64,000 nt of DNA from Rosenbergiella australiborealis (GCF_018494035.1 NZ_JABBFO010000011.1:1-64000); one strand, 5' to 3'; positions 1 through 10,269 are shown, numbered from the stretch's first letter. A program made the numbers and translations. The notes: generated by a model from the sequence alone, not told the origin.

Positions 1-73
<73 letters not shown>

Positions 74-86
74 TCCGTGGATGCGC

Positions 87-114
87 ACTATACGGATTAC
101 GCCGATCTTTGCAA
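87..114 (-). promoter_or_regulatory. sigma70 promoter of the initiator tRNA
   Basis: On the minus strand a -35 box TTGCAA (109-114) is followed after 16 bp by a -10 box TATAGT (87-92). A GC-rich stretch follows just upstream of the tRNA 5' end. Such GC-rich discriminators are typical of stringently controlled stable-RNA promoters; that control is inferred, not shown. Confidence 0.7.
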
Positions 115-275
115 CCTTAAATTTTCAATAAACCGAAAAAAAGTCTATTTCTGGTTGATTATTACTCGTAAAGCCCTTTTTTTAGTCAATTTTTGCGGTG
201 ACGACGCTTTCCAGTTTTAATCTATTAGGTGCTCTGCTATCTTCGCCAACAGATATTGAGCGATAAGAGAGACTC

Positions 276-1397
276 ATGAAATTCCCATTACTGAAATTAG
301 CCGTAACAGGCTCATTGGTCGCGATACTACTCTCTGGATGCTCATCGAAGCCGACAGACCGGGGCCAACAATATAAAGATGGCAAAATTACGTCGGAATT
401 TGCCTTGCGTAACCAGCCCAATGCGATTGGTGCACCGGTTAATGGCGGTGATTTTGTCTATCAGGTTCAGCAAATACAAGGGGCTTCATCACGCCTTTAT
501 CAGCGCCAGCAAAGTACCTTTAATGCCATTCAAAGTTGGTTGAATGCAGGGGGGGATACCCGTCAGCTTCGTAATTATGGGATTGAAGCGTGGCAAATGG
601 AAGGGGCTGATGATTACGGCAATGTGCAATTTACCGGCTATTATACCCCAGTGATCCAGGCTCGCTACACGCGCCAAGGTGAGTTCCAATACCCGATTTA
701 TCGGATGCCGCCTAAACATGGTCGCTATAAACTGCCGCGTCGCGCTGACATCTATAATGGGGCGGTGGATTCTCGCTATGTTATCGCATGGAGTAATTCG
801 TTAATCGATAACTTTATGATGGATGTACAAGGCAGCGGCTATGTTGATTATGGCGACGGAAGGCCACTCACATTCTTCGGTTATGGTGGAAAAAATGGCT
901 GGGCCTATCACAGTATTGGCAAAGAGCTGATTGATCGAGGTGAAGTCAAGCGTGAAGACATGTCGATGCAGGCAATTCGTGACTGGGCCAACAATCATTC
1001 TTACGCTGAAGTCAGGCAACTGTTAGAAACCAATGACTCATTTGTCTTCTTCAAACCCGAACCTTTTACGCCCGTACGTGGTGCGAGTGCGGTTCCTCTG
1101 GTAGCGAAGGCCTCCGTCGCCGCTGATCGTTCATTGATACCACCAGGGTCAGTATTGCTGGCTGAGGTTCCTCAACTGAACGAAAAAGGCAAATTTAACG
1201 GTAAATATCAGTTACGCCTAATGGTTGCATTGGATGTGGGGGGAGCCATTAAAGGGCAACACTTCGACATCTATCAAGGTATTGGTGATGAAGCCGCCCA
1301 TCTGGCAGGGTTCTATAACCACTACGGTAGAGTTTGGATCTTAAAGTCAGCACCGGGAACGGGGCTCTATTCGGCGAATCCAGTCTTTGGTCAGTAA
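276..1397 (+). CDS. mltA: membrane-bound lytic murein transglycosylase A
   Basis: MltA cleaves the MurNAc-GlcNAc bond of peptidoglycan, leaving 1,6-anhydro ends, and is anchored to the inner face of the outer membrane. The protein (373 aa) starts with a lipoprotein signal whose lipobox LSGC ends at Cys22. Near the C-terminus the conserved stretch from Asp320 to Asp331 (DVGGAIKGQHFD) carries the family's catalytic aspartate, followed by the NHYGRVW motif. Length matches E. coli MltA. Its position between initiator tRNA and tcdA is the usual enterobacterial one. Confidence 0.97.
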   Translation: MKFPLLKLAVTGSLVAILLSGCSSKPTDRGQQYKDGKITSEFALRNQPNAIGAPVNGGDFVYQVQQIQGASSRLYQRQQSTFNAIQSWLNAGGDTRQLRNYGIEAWQMEGADDYGNVQFTGYYTPVIQARYTRQGEFQYPIYRMPPKHGRYKLPRRADIYNGAVDSRYVIAWSNSLIDNFMMDVQGSGYVDYGDGRPLTFFGYGGKNGWAYHSIGKELIDRGEVKREDMSMQAIRDWANNHSYAEVRQLLETNDSFVFFKPEPFTPVRGASAVPLVAKASVAADRSLIPPGSVLLAEVPQLNEKGKFNGKYQLRLMVALDVGGAIKGQHFDIYQGIGDEAAHLAGFYNHYGRVWILKSAPGTGLYSANPVFGQ

Positions 1398-1435
1398 GAG
1401 AATAGGGCGTTTTTTATGTTAAGAGTTGAATTACG

Positions 1436-2236
1436 ATGACAGAAGCATGGCAGCAACGTTTTTCCGGTATTGAACGACTGTATGGTCGACAGGCCGCTTA
1501 TTTTTTCTCTCAAGCCCATTTTTGTGTCATTGGTATTGGCGGGGTTGGGTCGTGGGCCGCTGAGGCCCTCGCTCGAACAGGAATTGGCCATATAACGCTT
1601 GTGGATATGGATGATGTTTGTGTTACCAACACGAATCGTCAGCTACATGCGTTGAAAGAAACGGTGGGCAGTCAGAAAATCGAGGTGATGGCTGAACGAA
1701 TTCGGGCTATCAACCCAGAATGTCAGGTGACCTGCATCGACGATTTCATTACGCCGGAAAACGTTGCCGAGTATTTACATCAATCGTTCGACTATGTGAT
1801 TGATGCGATTGATGCCATCCGCCCGAAAGCGGCACTGTTAGCCTATTGTCGACGTTACAAAATCCCGGTTATCACGGTAGGGGGAGCTGGTGGTCAGCTC
1901 GATCCTACGCAGATCTCTGTGGTGGATTTAGCCAAAACGATTCAAGACCCTTTAGCGGCTAAGTTACGAGAGCGATTAAAAAGCGATTTTAATATCGTTA
2001 AAAACAGTAAAGGAAAACTGGGCATCGACTGTGTTTTTTCGACGGAAGCGCTGCGTTACCCCCAAGCTGATGGCTCAGTCTGTCATGCACGGGCAACAGC
2101 GGAAGGCCCGAAACGTATGGACTGTGCTTCGGGATTCGGTGCAGTGACTATGGTCACTGCTTCCTTTGGTTTTGTTGCGGTTTCCCATGCACTGAAAAAA
2201 TTTATTGCGCGTAAACAGCGACAACTGCCTCATTGA
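1436..2236 (+). CDS. tcdA: tRNA threonylcarbamoyladenosine dehydratase TcdA (CsdL)
   Basis: This E1-like ATP-dependent enzyme converts t6A37 of tRNA to the cyclic form ct6A. An N-terminal nucleotide-binding loop GIGGVGS spans residues 33-39. The conserved D-D-V-x-x-x-N-x-N-R-Q signature of the ThiF/MoeB fold follows at about 60-70. Length is 266 aa. The gene converges on csdE and the coding ends overlap by 7 bp. CsdA and CsdE supply persulfide needed for its activity in E. coli, which fits the clustering. Confidence 0.96.
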   Translation: MTEAWQQRFSGIERLYGRQAAYFFSQAHFCVIGIGGVGSWAAEALARTGIGHITLVDMDDVCVTNTNRQLHALKETVGSQKIEVMAERIRAINPECQVTCIDDFITPENVAEYLHQSFDYVIDAIDAIRPKAALLAYCRRYKIPVITVGGAGGQLDPTQISVVDLAKTIQDPLAAKLRERLKSDFNIVKNSKGKLGIDCVFSTEALRYPQADGSVCHARATAEGPKRMDCASGFGAVTMVTASFGFVAVSHALKKFIARKQRQLPH

Positions 2237-2679
2237 TCGTGATGCAATGCGGCGCGTGCCGCATTGTTGATGGCTTCAGCGACCGCACGTAAACCACTAT
2301 TGCGAGTTGTAGACAGATGTTGCGCTAACCCCAGTTGGCCAAATATCGCTAACAGATCGACATCGGCGATGTTCTGCGGCGGCTGCCCTTCACATTGACT
2401 CAATAAAATCGCCAATAACCCTTTTACAATCCGGCTTTCACTTTCCAATACAAAATGAAAATTACCTTGTGGCGTAAGGGTATAAGCCAGCCATACACGA
2501 TTCTCACACCCAAAAATCTCATTGTCAGTGGTACGCCACGCTTCCGGTAACGTTGGCATTTTACGGCTTAGTCGAATCAATTCACGGTAGCGATCTTCCC
2601 AATGAGGGCTTTTATTCAGCGATTTTGCGATATCTTTAAGCGTGATCGCGGTACCAAACGGATGCTGGGGTAACTGCAT
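2230..2679 (-). CDS. csdE: cysteine desulfuration protein CsdE
   Basis: A SufE-family sulfur acceptor that takes persulfide from the CsdA desulfurase. The active-site motif GCENRVW places the acceptor cysteine at Cys58, the position expected for CsdE. Length 149 aa is normal. It lies 11 bp downstream of csdA on the same strand and should be co-transcribed with it. Its end overlaps the convergent tcdA. Confidence 0.95.
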   Translation of the reverse strand: MQLPQHPFGTAITLKDIAKSLNKSPHWEDRYRELIRLSRKMPTLPEAWRTTDNEIFGCENRVWLAYTLTPQGNFHFVLESESRIVKGLLAILLSQCEGQPPQNIADVDLLAIFGQLGLAQHLSTTRNSGLRAVAEAINNAARAALHHDQ

Positions 2680-2690
2680 GATTTCGGGCC

Positions 2691-3899
2691 TTACTCTTCT
2701 TCGGTTAACAATTGATAAGCAGAAGTTACGGCGCGCACTAATTGCTCTACATCATCGTAAGCATTATAGGCGGCGAATGAGGCTCTAAGCGTACCACTTA
2801 CCCCTAATGCTTGCATTAAAGGTTGGGCACAATGTTGTCCGACCCGTAATGCGACGTTGTATTCGTTGATTAGACTGAAAAGATCATGACTATGGAGTTG
2901 CTCAAAAACAAAAGAGATAATCGGTGAGCCGGGTGCGTGGAAAAGTTTAATACCGGGCAGTTGGGCTAATTGTTTCACGGCATGTTCAGCAAGTTGACAG
3001 GTCCAGGCTTCAGCGGCTTGCCAATCGATGGCGCGATGAAAGTCGAGGGCGCTGCTCAGACCTATAACACCGGCGGTATTCGGTGTTCCGGGCTCAAAAC
3101 ACCAAGGAGCCTGTTGCAAGCGATAACCGTTAAAATCAACATGAGTAATCATCTTTCCTCCTCCTTGCACCGGACGCATTTGTGCTAAACGATCACTGCG
3201 CGCGTAGAGTATCCCGATACCGGTTGGCCCATATAATTTGTGGGCGGAAAAGAGATAAAAGTCAGCATCCAGCTGTTGCACATCCGTAGGCTGGTGCACG
3301 ATGCCTTGTGCACCATCGATCACTACCGCGACCCCGGCCTTATGTGCTTGGTGAATTATTGCGGCCAAGGGGGGCCTATAACCAGTCACATTTGACATCT
3401 GCGTGACAGCCAGTAGCCGTGTACGTGGTGTGAGAAGGGGGGCTAAATCATCGACAGCCAGTTCCCCGTGTGCCGTGATTGGCCAACGCACCACTTTGGC
3501 GCCGGTTTTCTCGGCCAGCATCAACCAAGGTAAAAGATTGGCATGGTGCTCTAACTCGCTGACAATAATTTCATCGCCGGGATGCAGTAAAGGCTGAAGC
3601 CAAGATTGGGCAACTAAATTAATCGATTCAGTGCTACCCCGTGTCCAGATAATCTGCTCAGCTTGCGGGGCATTAATCAGCTCAGCCACTTGCTGACGAC
3701 AGGCTTCGTAACGTTCAGTGAGCTGTTTGGCTTGCAAATAGTGGCTGCGATGAACGCTGCCTCCCGTTTGGTAAAACTGGTGAGTTGCGTCAATAACGGT
3801 TTGTGGGCACAGACTGGTTGCTGCGCTATCAAGGTAGCACTTCGATTCACGAAGTGCCGGGAACTGGTGACGGAACCCTTCAGGAGAGAATTTTCTCAT
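2691..3899 (-). CDS. csdA: cysteine desulfurase CsdA
   Basis: A PLP-dependent class V aminotransferase-fold enzyme that removes sulfur from cysteine and loads it as persulfide. With the start at the ATG whose codon is 3897-3899 the protein is 402 aa, like E. coli CsdA. The PLP Schiff-base lysine is Lys221 in SAHKLYGPTG, and the persulfide-carrying cysteine is Cys357 in VGQHCAQP. An in-frame upstream start at 3941 would add 14 residues without homology, so I prefer 3899. The ribosome-binding site there is weak, so the start is not certain. Confidence 0.94.
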   Translation of the reverse strand: MRKFSPEGFRHQFPALRESKCYLDSAATSLCPQTVIDATHQFYQTGGSVHRSHYLQAKQLTERYEACRQQVAELINAPQAEQIIWTRGSTESINLVAQSWLQPLLHPGDEIIVSELEHHANLLPWLMLAEKTGAKVVRWPITAHGELAVDDLAPLLTPRTRLLAVTQMSNVTGYRPPLAAIIHQAHKAGVAVVIDGAQGIVHQPTDVQQLDADFYLFSAHKLYGPTGIGILYARSDRLAQMRPVQGGGKMITHVDFNGYRLQQAPWCFEPGTPNTAGVIGLSSALDFHRAIDWQAAEAWTCQLAEHAVKQLAQLPGIKLFHAPGSPIISFVFEQLHSHDLFSLINEYNVALRVGQHCAQPLMQALGVSGTLRASFAAYNAYDDVEQLVRAVTSAYQLLTEEE

Positions 3900-4028
3900 A
3901 GTATGTGTGACAGCCCTTTTTTTAATCTCTACCCGTGGCAAATTTTACCGCTTGGCCTATGGTATTAATACGAACTAAAAAATAATCAGCGCTAGAGTGT
4001 CTGAAGATATACGATATGGAGATAATAA

Positions 4029-4256
4029 ATGAAAAAACATCTTTTAGCTGTATTAGCGGTTGGTGGAGTCGTGTTTACCCTTGCGGGCTGTTCGAGTAAT
4101 TACGTTATGCATACTAATGATGGCCAGACGATTGTGACTCAAGGTAAACCGGCAATTGATGAAGACACCGGACTTATTGTTTACAAAGACGGTACAGGTG
4201 TCAAACAACAGATTAACCGTTCAGATGTGAAAGATCTGACAGAAATCGGCCAATAA
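4029..4256 (+). CDS. ygdI: small outer-membrane-type lipoprotein, YgdI/YgdR family (DUF903)
   Basis: A 75-residue lipoprotein. The signal peptide ends in the lipobox LAGC with the lipidated Cys at about position 21, followed by SSN. The mature part carries the DUF903 pattern of a short beta domain (NYVMHTNDGQTI, then DEDTGLIVYKD, then QQINRSDVK). The function of the family is not established. A good GGAG ribosome-binding site precedes ATG. Its place between csdA and gcvB/gcvA matches ygdI of E. coli. Confidence 0.88.
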   Translation: MKKHLLAVLAVGGVVFTLAGCSSNYVMHTNDGQTIVTQGKPAIDEDTGLIVYKDGTGVKQQINRSDVKDLTEIGQ

Positions 4257-4265
4257 TGACGTTTT

Positions 4266-4294
4266 GATACTGGCTTTTTTACAGAGCCAGTATC
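4266..4294 (+). terminator. hairpin downstream of ygdI
   Basis: A perfect 10-bp inverted repeat (GATACTGGCT / AGCCAGTATC) begins 10 bp after the ygdI stop. It is followed by a pyrimidine-rich TCCTCTCTCTT rather than a clean T-run, so it is a plausible but not textbook intrinsic terminator. Confidence 0.55.
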
Positions 4295-4416
4295 TCCTCT
4301 CTCTTCCTATCCCGACCTTTTTAGCATGAATTAAATCTATCCATGCTAACGCAAACGATTGGCATATTTCCCACTCCGATATCGGTAATCCTAGAAGACC
4401 GCGCATAGGTATAGGC

Positions 4417-4587
4417 AAAAAAAAACACCGCATAAGCGGTGTTATAAAAAATATACTATGGACAGACAGGGTGTATATCACAGGAAATTATGGACTCGAA
4501 ACTTCCGAGTCAAATGCAAACACAACATCACCACCTAGAGCCGCTTTTAATAAATGTCTCACTCATTAAAAGACTACCGTCGGAAGT
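4417..4587 (-). ncRNA. gcvB: GcvB small regulatory RNA
   Basis: GcvB is an Hfq-dependent sRNA that base-pairs with many amino-acid transporter mRNAs. On the minus strand the transcript begins ACTTCCG as in E. coli. It contains the G/U-rich seed GTGATGTTGTGTTTGCAT and the conserved block ACCCTGTCTGTCCATAGT. It ends in a GC hairpin (ACACCGCTTATGCGGTGT) with a long T-run. It is divergent from gcvA, the known arrangement. At about 171 nt it is shorter than the E. coli RNA of roughly 205 nt. The difference includes a contracted G/U-rich region. Confidence 0.93.
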
Positions 4588-4594
4588 GGGCGCA

Positions 4595-4623
4595 ACTATA
4601 GGTATTTAGTGGAAGTTACACAA
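4595..4623 (-). promoter_or_regulatory. gcvB promoter
   Basis: On the minus strand a -10 box TATAGT (4595-4600) and a -35-like TTGTGT (4618-4623) are separated by 17 bp. This puts the start point at about 4587, exactly where the conserved GcvB 5' end lies. GcvA probably controls this divergent region, as in E. coli (inference). Confidence 0.7.
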
Positions 4624-4704
4624 TGGACAAATTATAATGCTTCACATTATAAAAACTAATGCTGAGGTAGCAGCTTGCTATCCGCAAATCGAGCACCCTA
4701 GGTT

Positions 4705-5610
4705 ATGTCAAAACGTCTTCCTCCTCTTAACGCACTCAAAGTCTTTGACGCTGCCGCTCGTCACTTAAGTTTTACCCGTGCTGCCGAAGAGTTATTTGTC
4801 ACGCAGGCAGCAGTGAGTCATCAAATTAAAGGGTTAGAAGATTTTCTAGGCCTTAAACTTTTTCGTCGACGTAATCGCTCTTTGTTATTGACCGAAGAGG
4901 GGCAAAGTTACTATCTCGATATTAAAGAGATCTTCTCCGCCTTAAATGATGCCACCCGTAAATTACAGGCGCGCAGTGCCAAAGGTGCACTGACGGTTAG
5001 CTTACTTCCTAGTTTCGCTATTCAGTGGTTGGTACCACGATTGACCAGCTTTAACCAACAACATCCTGGGATTGATGTCCGTATCCAAGCGGTTGACCGT
5101 GAAGAAGATAAGTTGGCCGATGATGTCGATATCGCAATCTTTTATGGCAGAGGAAACTGGCCGGGATTACGGGTTGAAAAATTATATGCGGAATATTTAT
5201 TACCTGTCTGTTCACCGGTATTGCTTACCGGCGAGCGTCCGTTACAATCCCCCGCAGATTTAGAGCACGTGACATTACTGCATGACGCTTCGCGTCGTGA
5301 TTGGCAAAGCTGGGTAAGACAAGTCGGGTTACCCCATATCAATGTGCAGCAGGGGCCGATCTTTAGTCACAGTGCGATGGTGCTCCAAGCGGCTATTCAT
5401 GGCCAAGGGATTGCTTTAGCGAATAACGTTATGGTGCAAAGCGAGCTCAGTTCTGGCCGTTTGGTCTGTCCGTTTAACGAGGTATTATCAAGTAAAAATG
5501 CTTTTTATTTGGTTTACCATGACAGTCAGGCAGAACTCGGTAAAATAGCCGCCTTTCGTCAATGGATTATTGATACCGCATCCCGCGAGCAAGACAGCAT
5601 AAAGGCCTGA
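4705..5610 (+). CDS. gcvA: LysR-type transcriptional regulator GcvA
   Basis: GcvA regulates the glycine-cleavage operon and gcvB in response to glycine. The N-terminal helix-turn-helix (about residues 18-45, with SFTRAAEELFVTQAAVSHQI) is followed by a substrate-binding effector domain. The 301-aa length and flanking genes (gcvB divergent upstream, ygdD downstream) identify it. The promoter region is shared with gcvB. Confidence 0.95.
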   Translation: MSKRLPPLNALKVFDAAARHLSFTRAAEELFVTQAAVSHQIKGLEDFLGLKLFRRRNRSLLLTEEGQSYYLDIKEIFSALNDATRKLQARSAKGALTVSLLPSFAIQWLVPRLTSFNQQHPGIDVRIQAVDREEDKLADDVDIAIFYGRGNWPGLRVEKLYAEYLLPVCSPVLLTGERPLQSPADLEHVTLLHDASRRDWQSWVRQVGLPHINVQQGPIFSHSAMVLQAAIHGQGIALANNVMVQSELSSGRLVCPFNEVLSSKNAFYLVYHDSQAELGKIAAFRQWIIDTASREQDSIKA

Positions 5611-5643
5611 CCGATTAGGGTGAGGGCTTAAAGAGGGCTTAAG

Positions 5644-6039
5644 ATGAGTAGTCGAATGATCTATATTTTTGTTGCGATCAGTGGCTTTTTCCTGGTGGCA
5701 TTCGGGGCTTTTGGTGCACATGTGCTAAGCCATATGTTAAGCAGTGAGCAACTGGCTTGGATTCATACAGGTCTCCAGTATCAGGCTTGGCACACCTTAG
5801 CGATATTGGGGTTGGGTACGGCAATGCAGACTCGCTGCAATATCTGGTTTTATTGGAGTACAGCGAGCATAGCGTTAGGGATTGTTCTATTTAGCGGTAG
5901 CTTATACAGCCTTGCGCTATCCCATCTTCATTTTCTTGTGTTTATTACGCCAATCGGGGGAATGTTTTTTCTGATTGGTTGGTTATTGATGTTAATTGGC
6001 GCACTGCGTCTGAGAAATAGGGCGAGTCGCCATGAATAA
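5644..6039 (+). CDS. ygdD: DUF423 family inner-membrane protein YgdD
   Basis: A 131-residue hydrophobic protein with about four membrane segments. The N-terminal [15 protein letters not shown] and the central WHTLAILG pattern are those of the DUF423 family. No biochemical role is established. It sits between gcvA and rlmM, and its last codons overlap the rlmM start by 8 bp, so translation of the two is probably coupled. Confidence 0.92.
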   Translation: MSSRMIYIFVAISGFFLVAFGAFGAHVLSHMLSSEQLAWIHTGLQYQAWHTLAILGLGTAMQTRCNIWFYWSTASIALGIVLFSGSLYSLALSHLHFLVFITPIGGMFFLIGWLLMLIGALRLRNRASRHE

Positions 6040-7132
6040 AGTATTACTGTATTGCCGACAAGGTTTCGAGAAAGAGTGTGCGGCAGAAATTTCGGCGAAA
6101 GCCGCAGAACACAATGTGTTTGGTTTTGCACGAGTGAAAGATAATTCTGGCTATGTCTTATACGAATGCTATCAATATGAAGATGCGGATCGACTGGTGC
6201 GTGAGTTACCTTTCGACAGTCTTATCTTCGCCCGTCAATTGTGTGTGGTGGGTGAGTTACTAAAAAATCTTCCCCCAGAGGATAGGATCACGCCGATTGT
6301 CGGTATGCTAACGGGCGTAGTTGAAAAGGCGGGAGATATTCGTGTTGAAGTGCCCGACACAAACGAAGCAAAAGAGCTTCTGAAATTCTGTCGTAAATTT
6401 ACCGTACCTCTGCGTGCTGCCTTACGCCAAGAGGGATTACTCCTTAATTACGAAAGTGCCAAACGACCGGTTATCCATGTGTTCTTTATCGCACCGGGTA
6501 CCTGCTATGTGGGTTACTCGTATTCCAATAACAACTCAGCGTTATTTATGGGGATCCCGCGATTAAAATTTCCCTCCGACGCACCGAGTCGCTCGACGTT
6601 AAAATTGGAAGAGGCTTTCCATGTATTCATTCCTGAAGATGAGTGGGAAGAACGATTAGCCAGTGGGATGTACGCTGTTGATTTAGGCGCTTGTCCGGGA
6701 GGATGGACTTATCAGTTGGTTAAACGATCAATGATGGTGTATGCCGTAGATAATGGCCCTATGGCACCGTCATTGATGGATACCGGGCAGGTCACACATC
6801 TGCAAGAAGATGGTTTCCGTTTCCAACCGCCGCGTAATAACATTAGTTGGTTAGTCTGTGACATGGTTGAAAAGCCGATTAAAGTGGCTCATCTCATGAT
6901 GCGTTGGCTGGCTCAGGGGTGGTGTCGCGAAGCGATTTTTAACTTAAAGTTACCGATGAAAAAGCGTTATGAAGAGGTGACACAAATTTTGGCGTTGATG
7001 GAAACGACCCTTTCTGAGCAAGGGATCAACATCCAAATTCGTGCGCGTCATCTTTACCATGATCGTGAAGAAGTCACCGTCCATGTCCGCCGGATTTGGA
7101 GTGCTTGGGCAGGACGGTTAGACGAACGCTAA
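6032..7132 (+). CDS. rlmM: 23S rRNA 2'-O-ribose C2498 methyltransferase RlmM
   Basis: RlmM methylates the ribose of C2498 in 23S rRNA. An N-terminal THUMP-like region precedes a Rossmann methyltransferase domain with the SAM-binding loop DLGACPGGW at about residues 217-225. Length is 366 aa, identical to the E. coli enzyme. It converges on xni with a 4-bp overlap of the ends. Confidence 0.96.
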   Translation: MNKVLLYCRQGFEKECAAEISAKAAEHNVFGFARVKDNSGYVLYECYQYEDADRLVRELPFDSLIFARQLCVVGELLKNLPPEDRITPIVGMLTGVVEKAGDIRVEVPDTNEAKELLKFCRKFTVPLRAALRQEGLLLNYESAKRPVIHVFFIAPGTCYVGYSYSNNNSALFMGIPRLKFPSDAPSRSTLKLEEAFHVFIPEDEWEERLASGMYAVDLGACPGGWTYQLVKRSMMVYAVDNGPMAPSLMDTGQVTHLQEDGFRFQPPRNNISWLVCDMVEKPIKVAHLMMRWLAQGWCREAIFNLKLPMKKRYEEVTQILALMETTLSEQGINIQIRARHLYHDREEVTVHVRRIWSAWAGRLDER

Positions 7133-7896
7133 CCTCCCGCTGGCGGGAGGTAACGTAACTGGCGTAAATTACCGCTAAGGATAAGGTCAGTTTTAAGTTG
7201 AGCGAGTTGGCGGCTTATAAATGCCAACTCGCGTCCCGCATCAAGTTTTGCTTGCCACTTAGCAGGAATCGCATCGCGGTTCTGATAGATCTGCTCTAAC
7301 TGCCCATATTGGGCGATCAGTGCTTGGGCACTTTTCTGACCTATTCCTGGAACGCCCGGGATCTTACTGCTCGCTATTCCACACAATCCCCAATAATCCA
7401 CAAGTTGTGAGGCAAGAACCCCATATTCTTGTTGAATAAAGGGAACATCTAACCAACGTTTTTGAAAATAATCGCGGATCTGGATCCGTGGCGAAAGTAA
7501 CTGGCAGTAGCCTTTATCGGTAGAGACCAGTGTTACTTGATGGCCAGCGTGAGCCATTTTTGCAGCCAAAGTCGCAGCGAGATCATCGGCTTCTTCGTCA
7601 GGCGACGTCCAACTTTGAATTCCTAAATCGGCCAGTGCGGCTTCAATGTGAGGAAGTTGTTGTGCGAGGTCTTCCGGCATCGCGCTGCGTCCTGCTTTAT
7701 AGTCAGGAAAGTATTGATGTCGCCAGCCGCTCTTTCTATCTGGATGATCAAAGACGGCGACAACATGTGTCGGTTGGCTATGATGGAGAAGCTGCTTGGC
7801 CGCAGAAAGACAACCGGATAAGCATTGACTGCCTTGTACCGCGTGTAAACGCCGAATTAAATTCAGCGCGTCAATAATCAACAGATGGTAAGTCAT
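7129..7896 (-). CDS. xni: Xni flap endonuclease-like protein (ExoIX)
   Basis: A 5'-nuclease-fold protein related to the N-terminal domain of DNA polymerase I. The start with [16 protein letters not shown] (ATG at 7894-7896) matches E. coli Xni and gives 255 aa; a longer frame to 7977 adds unrelated residues. Visible features are the [10 protein letters not shown] acidic cluster, the [10 protein letters not shown] motif and the helix-hairpin-helix [12 protein letters not shown]. It lies 46 bp downstream of ppnN on the same strand. Confidence 0.93.
   Translation of the reverse strand: MTYHLLIIDALNLIRRLHAVQGSQCLSGCLSAAKQLLHHSQPTHVVAVFDHPDRKSGWRHQYFPDYKAGRSAMPEDLAQQLPHIEAALADLGIQSWTSPDEEADDLAATLAAKMAHAGHQVTLVSTDKGYCQLLSPRIQIRDYFQKRWLDVPFIQQEYGVLASQLVDYWGLCGIASSKIPGVPGIGQKSAQALIAQYGQLEQIYQNRDAIPAKWQAKLDAGRELAFISRQLAQLKTDLILSGNLRQLRYLPPAGG
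7133..7150. terminator. GC-rich hairpin between convergent rlmM and xni
   Basis: The perfect stem CCTCCCGC / GCGGGAGG with a 2-base loop lies immediately after the rlmM stop and inside the last codons of xni. There is no T-run, so termination is only a guess; it may instead stabilise the 3' end. Confidence 0.35.
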
Positions 7897-7942
7897 TAAT
7901 TTTAAAATCTCTGAGGCTACGCCGGTAGCGTAGCCTTTTGAG

Positions 7943-9307
7943 TTAGCGGATAATTTTATAGCAGGGAACGTAAGCACTACCAGGAAGTTTCATGCGCTGT
8001 TGCGAGACAAAACCTTGTAGCATCTCATCCATTCTTGCCATGATGTCACTGTCACCATTAATCAAATATGGGCCATGTTGTGTGATTTCGCGGATACCGA
8101 CTTCTTTGACATTCCCCGCGACAATACCTGAGAACATCCGCCGTAAGTCTGCCGCTAATTTTTCGACCGGCTGATCTTTAAATAATTTTAAGCTCGCCAT
8201 GTTTTCATGAGAAGGGTAGAACGGGTGTTGAAGATCGCTATCGATATGTAATGACCAGTTAAAACTGTAGGCATCACCGGTATCGCGACGGTACTGTTTC
8301 ACCGCGGGCATAGCCTCTTTCATGACCCGAGCAACTTCTGGAGCATCACCGATAATAATGCGATAGTGCTTCGTTGCGGCTTCACCCAGCGTATGACGAA
8401 TAAATTCATCTAACATGGTGAAGTAGTCTTCACTCTCTTTGGGGCCAGTGAGTACAAGCGGCAAGACTTGCTGATCATTGTTTGGATGCATCATGATACC
8501 CAGCAAATACAGTAACTCTTCTGCTGTCCCCACGCCACCAGGGAAAATAATGATACCGTGCGCAATACGCACAAACGCTTCAAGCCGCTTTTCGATATCT
8601 GGCATGATAATCAGCTCATTCACCAGCGGATTCGGTGGCTCCGCGGCGATGATTGACGGTTCTGTCATGCCGATAAAGCGACTTTCATGGTAACGCTGCT
8701 GGGCATGTCCGACGGCGGCTCCTTTCATTGGGGCTTCCATCGCGCCCGGACCGCAACCGGTACAGACGTTAAGCTCGCGAAGCCCCAACTGTTTGCCCAC
8801 TTCTCGGCAATATTGATATTCAATTGGATTAATAGAGTGACCGCCCCAACAAACGACCATATTGGGGAGTTCGCCGACATGTAACGCACGAGCGTTACGC
8901 AGTAAAGAAAACACCATGTTAGTGATGTATACGGAATCGGTCGGGGCGTGCTGTTTTATACGCTTGTCGGTATTTAGTTGTGCGGTGACGAAAACAATAT
9001 CGCGAAGAACGGCAAATAGGTTGGCTTGCAGTGAGCGAATAAGGTGGCCGTCGACAAATGCGGCTTGTGGCGGGTTAATTAATTCAAGTTTTACACCACG
9101 TTCACGGCGCAACACATTAATTTCAAAGTCTTTATAAAGGGAAAGGATTGCCTCGCTACTGTCGGTCTGACTACCGGTGTTGAGTACGGCCAGAGAACAG
9201 TTGCGAAACAGATGATACAAGTCACTGCTCGCGGTATCTTTAAGCATATCGACTTCAAGTTGCGATAACAGATCCATCGCTCCTAACGGACTGACATGTG
9301 TAATCAA
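7943..9307 (-). CDS. ppnN: pyrimidine/purine nucleotide 5'-monophosphate nucleosidase PpnN
   Basis: PpnN (YgdH) hydrolyses the N-glycosidic bond of nucleoside monophosphates and in E. coli is activated by (p)ppGpp. The LOG-family core shows [21 protein letters not shown] and the signature [13 protein letters not shown], flanked by PpnN-specific N- and C-terminal domains. Length is 454 aa, equal to E. coli. It is upstream of xni, as in other enterics. Confidence 0.95.
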   Translation of the reverse strand: MITHVSPLGAMDLLSQLEVDMLKDTASSDLYHLFRNCSLAVLNTGSQTDSSEAILSLYKDFEINVLRRERGVKLELINPPQAAFVDGHLIRSLQANLFAVLRDIVFVTAQLNTDKRIKQHAPTDSVYITNMVFSLLRNARALHVGELPNMVVCWGGHSINPIEYQYCREVGKQLGLRELNVCTGCGPGAMEAPMKGAAVGHAQQRYHESRFIGMTEPSIIAAEPPNPLVNELIIMPDIEKRLEAFVRIAHGIIIFPGGVGTAEELLYLLGIMMHPNNDQQVLPLVLTGPKESEDYFTMLDEFIRHTLGEAATKHYRIIIGDAPEVARVMKEAMPAVKQYRRDTGDAYSFNWSLHIDSDLQHPFYPSHENMASLKLFKDQPVEKLAADLRRMFSGIVAGNVKEVGIREITQHGPYLINGDSDIMARMDEMLQGFVSQQRMKLPGSAYVPCYKIIR

Positions 9308-9423
9308 GTGAGCTCCTTAGTGTATTTCCAGAAAGTGTCGCGATTAGCCTCCACTTTCTGCGAGTGACGTCCAGACTACGGTGTGACAGTAACGATTAAC
9401 AAACCCTTTTTAGTATAATGCTA

Positions 9424-10269
9424 TTATTGTCGAGCTAGTCGACGATTATGTGGAGCAAAATGCTCATTCGTACGCCAAGGGTTAATATCTAAGCCTCCTC
9501 GCCGTGTATAACGCGCGTAAACCGTCAAGCTTTCCGGTTGGCAAAGTGCCATAACATCGGTAAAAATCCGTTCAACACACTGCTCGTGGAACTCATTATG
9601 CTGACGGAAAGAGAGCAGATACCGTAATAACGCTTCTCGATTAATCTTTTTACCTTTATAGCGGATCATCACCGAACCCCAATCGGGCTGCTGAGTGATT
9701 AAGCAGTTTGATTTTAGTAAGTGGCTGACTAAGGTCTCTTCCACGATATCGCCGGACGTTGCATTACGCAGATAATCTCGGTTGAATTGGTAGTTATCGA
9801 TAGTGATCGCTTGCTCATCGATCACCTCTCCAGCAAAATCATCGATAGGTTGGGCGGTAAAATCCTGTAAGCGATGCAGGGTTACCCGCACATCACCCTG
9901 TGCACAGTTGCTCAAATCGCGCACCAATGTTTGCTCTACGTCTTGCCAATGGCTAAAGCGCGTTTGATTGAAGCTATTAAGGTAGAGCTTAAAACTTTTT
10001 GATTCGATCAAATTTTTGCTGGTGGCCGGTAGAGCGACATCACCAATTGCGACTTGCGGAATGCCGTGATCATTGAGCCAAGATAATTCATAAAGCGTCC
10101 AAAAGTCTTCACCGTGAAAAGGGAGCTTTTCTTCGTCTAACGCAAGGCTATCCCGGTTTAAACTTCTCGGCACAGCTTGTAATAGGTCAGGCTGATAATC
10201 GGCAATATAAGCGGTTGCTTTGCCTAACGTCAGTTCGGATAAGGAAGGATGGTTTTCGTAGTCGGCCAT
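9424..10269 (-). CDS. queF: NADPH-dependent 7-cyano-7-deazaguanine reductase QueF
   Basis: QueF reduces preQ0 to preQ1 in queuosine synthesis. The bimodular long form is present. Cys189 in LLKSNCLI forms the thioimide adduct, and Asp196 in QPDWGSV is the partner acid (E. coli Cys190/Asp197). The [12 protein letters not shown] motif binds NADPH in the N-terminal half. The ATG at 10267-10269 gives 281 aa, like E. coli. A TTG start five codons upstream is possible but unlikely. queD and queE, from the same pathway, are elsewhere in the window. Confidence 0.94.
   Translation of the reverse strand: MADYENHPSLSELTLGKATAYIADYQPDLLQAVPRSLNRDSLALDEEKLPFHGEDFWTLYELSWLNDHGIPQVAIGDVALPATSKNLIESKSFKLYLNSFNQTRFSHWQDVEQTLVRDLSNCAQGDVRVTLHRLQDFTAQPIDDFAGEVIDEQAITIDNYQFNRDYLRNATSGDIVEETLVSHLLKSNCLITQQPDWGSVMIRYKGKKINREALLRYLLSFRQHNEFHEQCVERIFTDVMALCQPESLTVYARYTRRGGLDINPWRTNEHFAPHNRRLARQ

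Noticed and set aside
4221-4481. Minus-strand open frame downstream of ygdI
   Set aside because: It overlaps the ygdI end, its terminator and the 3' half of GcvB, and has no homology or ribosome-binding site.
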